Shown: piece after piece, positions 62,065 through 64,000 of the stretch | Numbering within the stretch: position 1 is the stretch's first letter | How the letters are laid out: each line of letters opens with the position of its first letter | Assembly (NCBI RefSeq): GCF_009870125.1 | Contig: NC_046683.1 | Coordinates: forward strand, 23,712,129-23,776,128 | Direction of reading: 5' to 3' | From: Drosophila pseudoobscura | Taxonomy: Eukaryota > Arthropoda > Insecta > Diptera > Drosophilidae | DNA: 64,000 nucleotides | The notes under the pieces: model-generated | Database searches by the model: none | What the model saw: the letters and a program-made list of their open reading frames with translations, nothing else | Told to the model about the DNA's origin: nothing | Made by a program: the position numbers and the translations under genes

Positions 62065-64000
62065 CTTCTCTTTTAGTAACCTATCAGAATGTAAGAGGCT
62101 TGCGTAGTAAGCTCAGCATTCTTTTCCGGGATAGTGTTGCATTTGCTTCCCACGTTATTGTGTTTACTGAAACCTGGTTAAAGTCGGACATTCCTAGTTC
62201 CGAGGTTTTGGCAGGTCGGTACACAACTTTTAGAAAGGACCGTTCGTGTCGACGTGCAGGAGGGGTTCTAATTGCAGTGGACTCTTACTTCACGTCAGAA
62301 CACTTCACAGTCCAAGTTCAACAGGAACTGGAATTCCTGTGTGTAAAACTGATTCTTCCCGCTTTCGCTATATTCATTACTTGCTCGTATATCCCACCTT
62401 CTTCGGATATTTCAATTTATGAGCAGCACTTGTCCGCTTTAACCGCTGTTGCTTCCTCGCTATCTGATAAAGATCGTATGATAGTTCTTGGTGACTTCAA
62501 CTTGCCAGGAACTGTTTGGTCTTCGGTAAACGAGTCTAGTATCCTAGTGCCCATGTCACGACATGACTTTGTTGACGGCTTGCTTGACCTGTCCCTGTCT
62601 CAAGTCAATCATGTGAAAAATTCCTTGGGTCGATTGCTTGATCTATGCTTTGTATCGGATCCGACCATAGTGTTGTTAACCCGAGCCCTTCCGCTCACTA
62701 TACCTGAAGACGCCTACCACCCTACTTTCGAGGTGTCGCTAGACATAGGACCAACTGTATTGGATCGGTCGAGTAGACTACCTGAACGTGTCCGCTGCTT
62801 TCGTAAAGCCGAGTTTGCGAAGCTTAATAACCTAATTAGGGATTTTGATTGGTCCGCTTTGTACTTGTGCACTGATGTCACAAAAGCCACAAACATTTTT
62901 TACAATGCTCTTGGCACATTTTTTGATTCTTGTGTCCCGCTTTCTTGTCCGATTAGATCTGGAAAACCCCCTTGGTTTACCAAAGAGTTATCCAGTCTAA
63001 AAAACTTAAAATCAAGACTTTATAAAAAATTTCAAGAAGTGGGTTCTCCTACTTCTCACTCTCGTTATGTAATAGCTCGGTCAAACTTTTCAGTTCTTAA
63101 TGCTCAATGCTATAAGAACTACCTATCTCGTTGCAGGATACGTTTTTCTCAGGACCCTAAACAGTTTTACTGCTTCGTAAACAGTAAGCGTAGAACGTCC
63201 GCACACCCATCCTCGCTATCATTTTGTAATACGTCGGCAAATAATGATCAGGCAATTGCCGATCTTTTTGCCCAGTTTTTCCAAACTACCTATTCTGAGG
63301 AACGCTACTCTGGTCAACCGTACCCATACGGATTACCGAGGTCGAACGGCATTTTCAGTCCCTTGTTAAATGAGTATTCCCTACTTCATGATCTTCGACT
63401 AGTTAAGCCGGTGTTTTCACCGGGTCCAGACGGGGTTCCAGGTTGTGTACTCAGGTACTGCGCCGAGGCTCTGTGTGGACCATTGCTTAAACTATTCACC
63501 CTGTCCATTGATTCCTCTTGCTTCCCCCCAATCTGGAAGGAATCGTTTATAATTCCTCTCCATAAAAAAGGTAGCAAGTCTGAAGCAAAAATTATAGAGG
63601 TATAGCAAAGTTATCCGCTATTCCCAAATTGTTTGAGAAGGTTTTAACTCCGCACTTGCAACATCTCTGCAAGTCACTTATATCTCCAACTCAGCATGGA
63701 TTTATAAGGCGGCGATCAACCACCACGAACTTGTTAGAGTTTACCTCTTTCATTATTAAAGGCTTTCAAGGTAACTTACAGACGGATGTTATTTACACCG
63801 ACTTTAGTAAAGCATTCGACTCTGTAAACCATTCCCTTTTAGCACATAAACTTGACCTTTTAGGGTTTCCGCCCAACCTCCTGAGATGGATTTCTAGCTA
63901 TCTTTGTTCTAGGTCTCAAAGAGTCCTCTTCAAAAACTCCCTCTCTTTACCAGTAAAGGTTTCTTCGGGAGTACCACAGGGCAGCCATCTAGGCCCCTTA
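62055..64000 (+). pseudogene. CR1-type ORF2, second copy, one-base deletion, incomplete at window end
   Basis: Open in the -1 frame from the heptamer at 62055. The endonuclease and linker are as in the intact copy (FTETW, VLGDFNLPG, KNLKSRLYKKFQ). At about 63588 an A-run is one base shorter (gcaaaaattatag against gtaaaaaattatag), which shifts the frame and gives a stop at 63605, just before RT block 1. Downstream RT sequence is undamaged up to GVPQGSHLGPL at the window end. A single recent lesion inactivates it. Confidence 0.88.

Larger units (their letters stand above)
60528..64000 (+). mobile_element. Second CR1-type element, runs off the window
   Basis: Matches 39839-43313 base for base with about 1% differences (an extra tgtgt unit in the leader, scattered substitutions). 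The 5' start cgttctctttcgtag is identical, which fixes the element's 5' end. The insertion is in BEL gag. Confidence 0.92.

Overview
The window is insect genomic DNA, almost certainly from a Drosophila species and from a repeat-dense (heterochromatic or dot-chromosome-like) region. The reasons are the transposon spectrum (DINE-1/INE-1-like Helitron copies, BEL/Pao and Ty3/gypsy LTR elements, Jockey-, CR1-, LOA-, R1- and I-type non-LTR elements, Tc1 and PIF/Harbinger remnants) and the 55-73 bp GT-AG introns of the one clear host gene. There are no bacterial features.

Layout. 1-3 kb: an I-type non-LTR element on the minus strand, cut by a ~1 kb Tc1-like insertion and by an LTR at the window edge. 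3.1-7.9 kb: a near full-length but decayed Jockey-clade element (minus). 8.2-12.8 kb: a BEL/Pao element (minus) with both LTRs but no reverse transcriptase core. 12.8-22.4 kb: a Ty3/gypsy element (plus), split by a CR1-type element with a 10-bp target-site duplication and later by a probable LTR. 22.4-24.3 kb: BEL gag fragment and an INE-1-like copy. 24.9-30.2 kb: a LOA-clade element with RNase H (plus). 30.5-31.1 kb: an unassigned, coding-like, host-type segment (minus). 31-38 kb: BEL, gypsy and R1 fragments, one carrying a solo LTR with perfect 5-bp target duplication. 38.3-39.6 kb: a small split ORF of unknown identity next to a long foldback hairpin. 39.8-47.2 kb: PIF/Harbinger remnants, one carrying an intact CR1-type element (39.8-44.5 kb). 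47.25-50.36 kb: an intact three-exon gene for a WDR6 homologue, a WD40 partner in tRNA wobble 2'-O-methylation. 51-58.4 kb: a tandemly duplicated block of CR1 and INE-1 sequence. 58.4-60.5 kb: BEL LTR/leader and gag. 60.5 kb to the end: a second, nearly identical CR1-type element that runs off the window.

Main observation: in both young CR1-type copies ORF1 ends in A_AAA_AAC followed at once by TAA. ORF2 is open in the -1 frame from exactly that heptamer, and no AUG precedes its conserved endonuclease start. This suggests that the reverse transcriptase is made by programmed -1 frameshifting. An older CR1-type copy has the same heptamer near the end of its ORF1. Other non-LTR elements in the window use ATGA stop-start overlaps (Jockey, I-type) or a 32-nt overlap (LOA).
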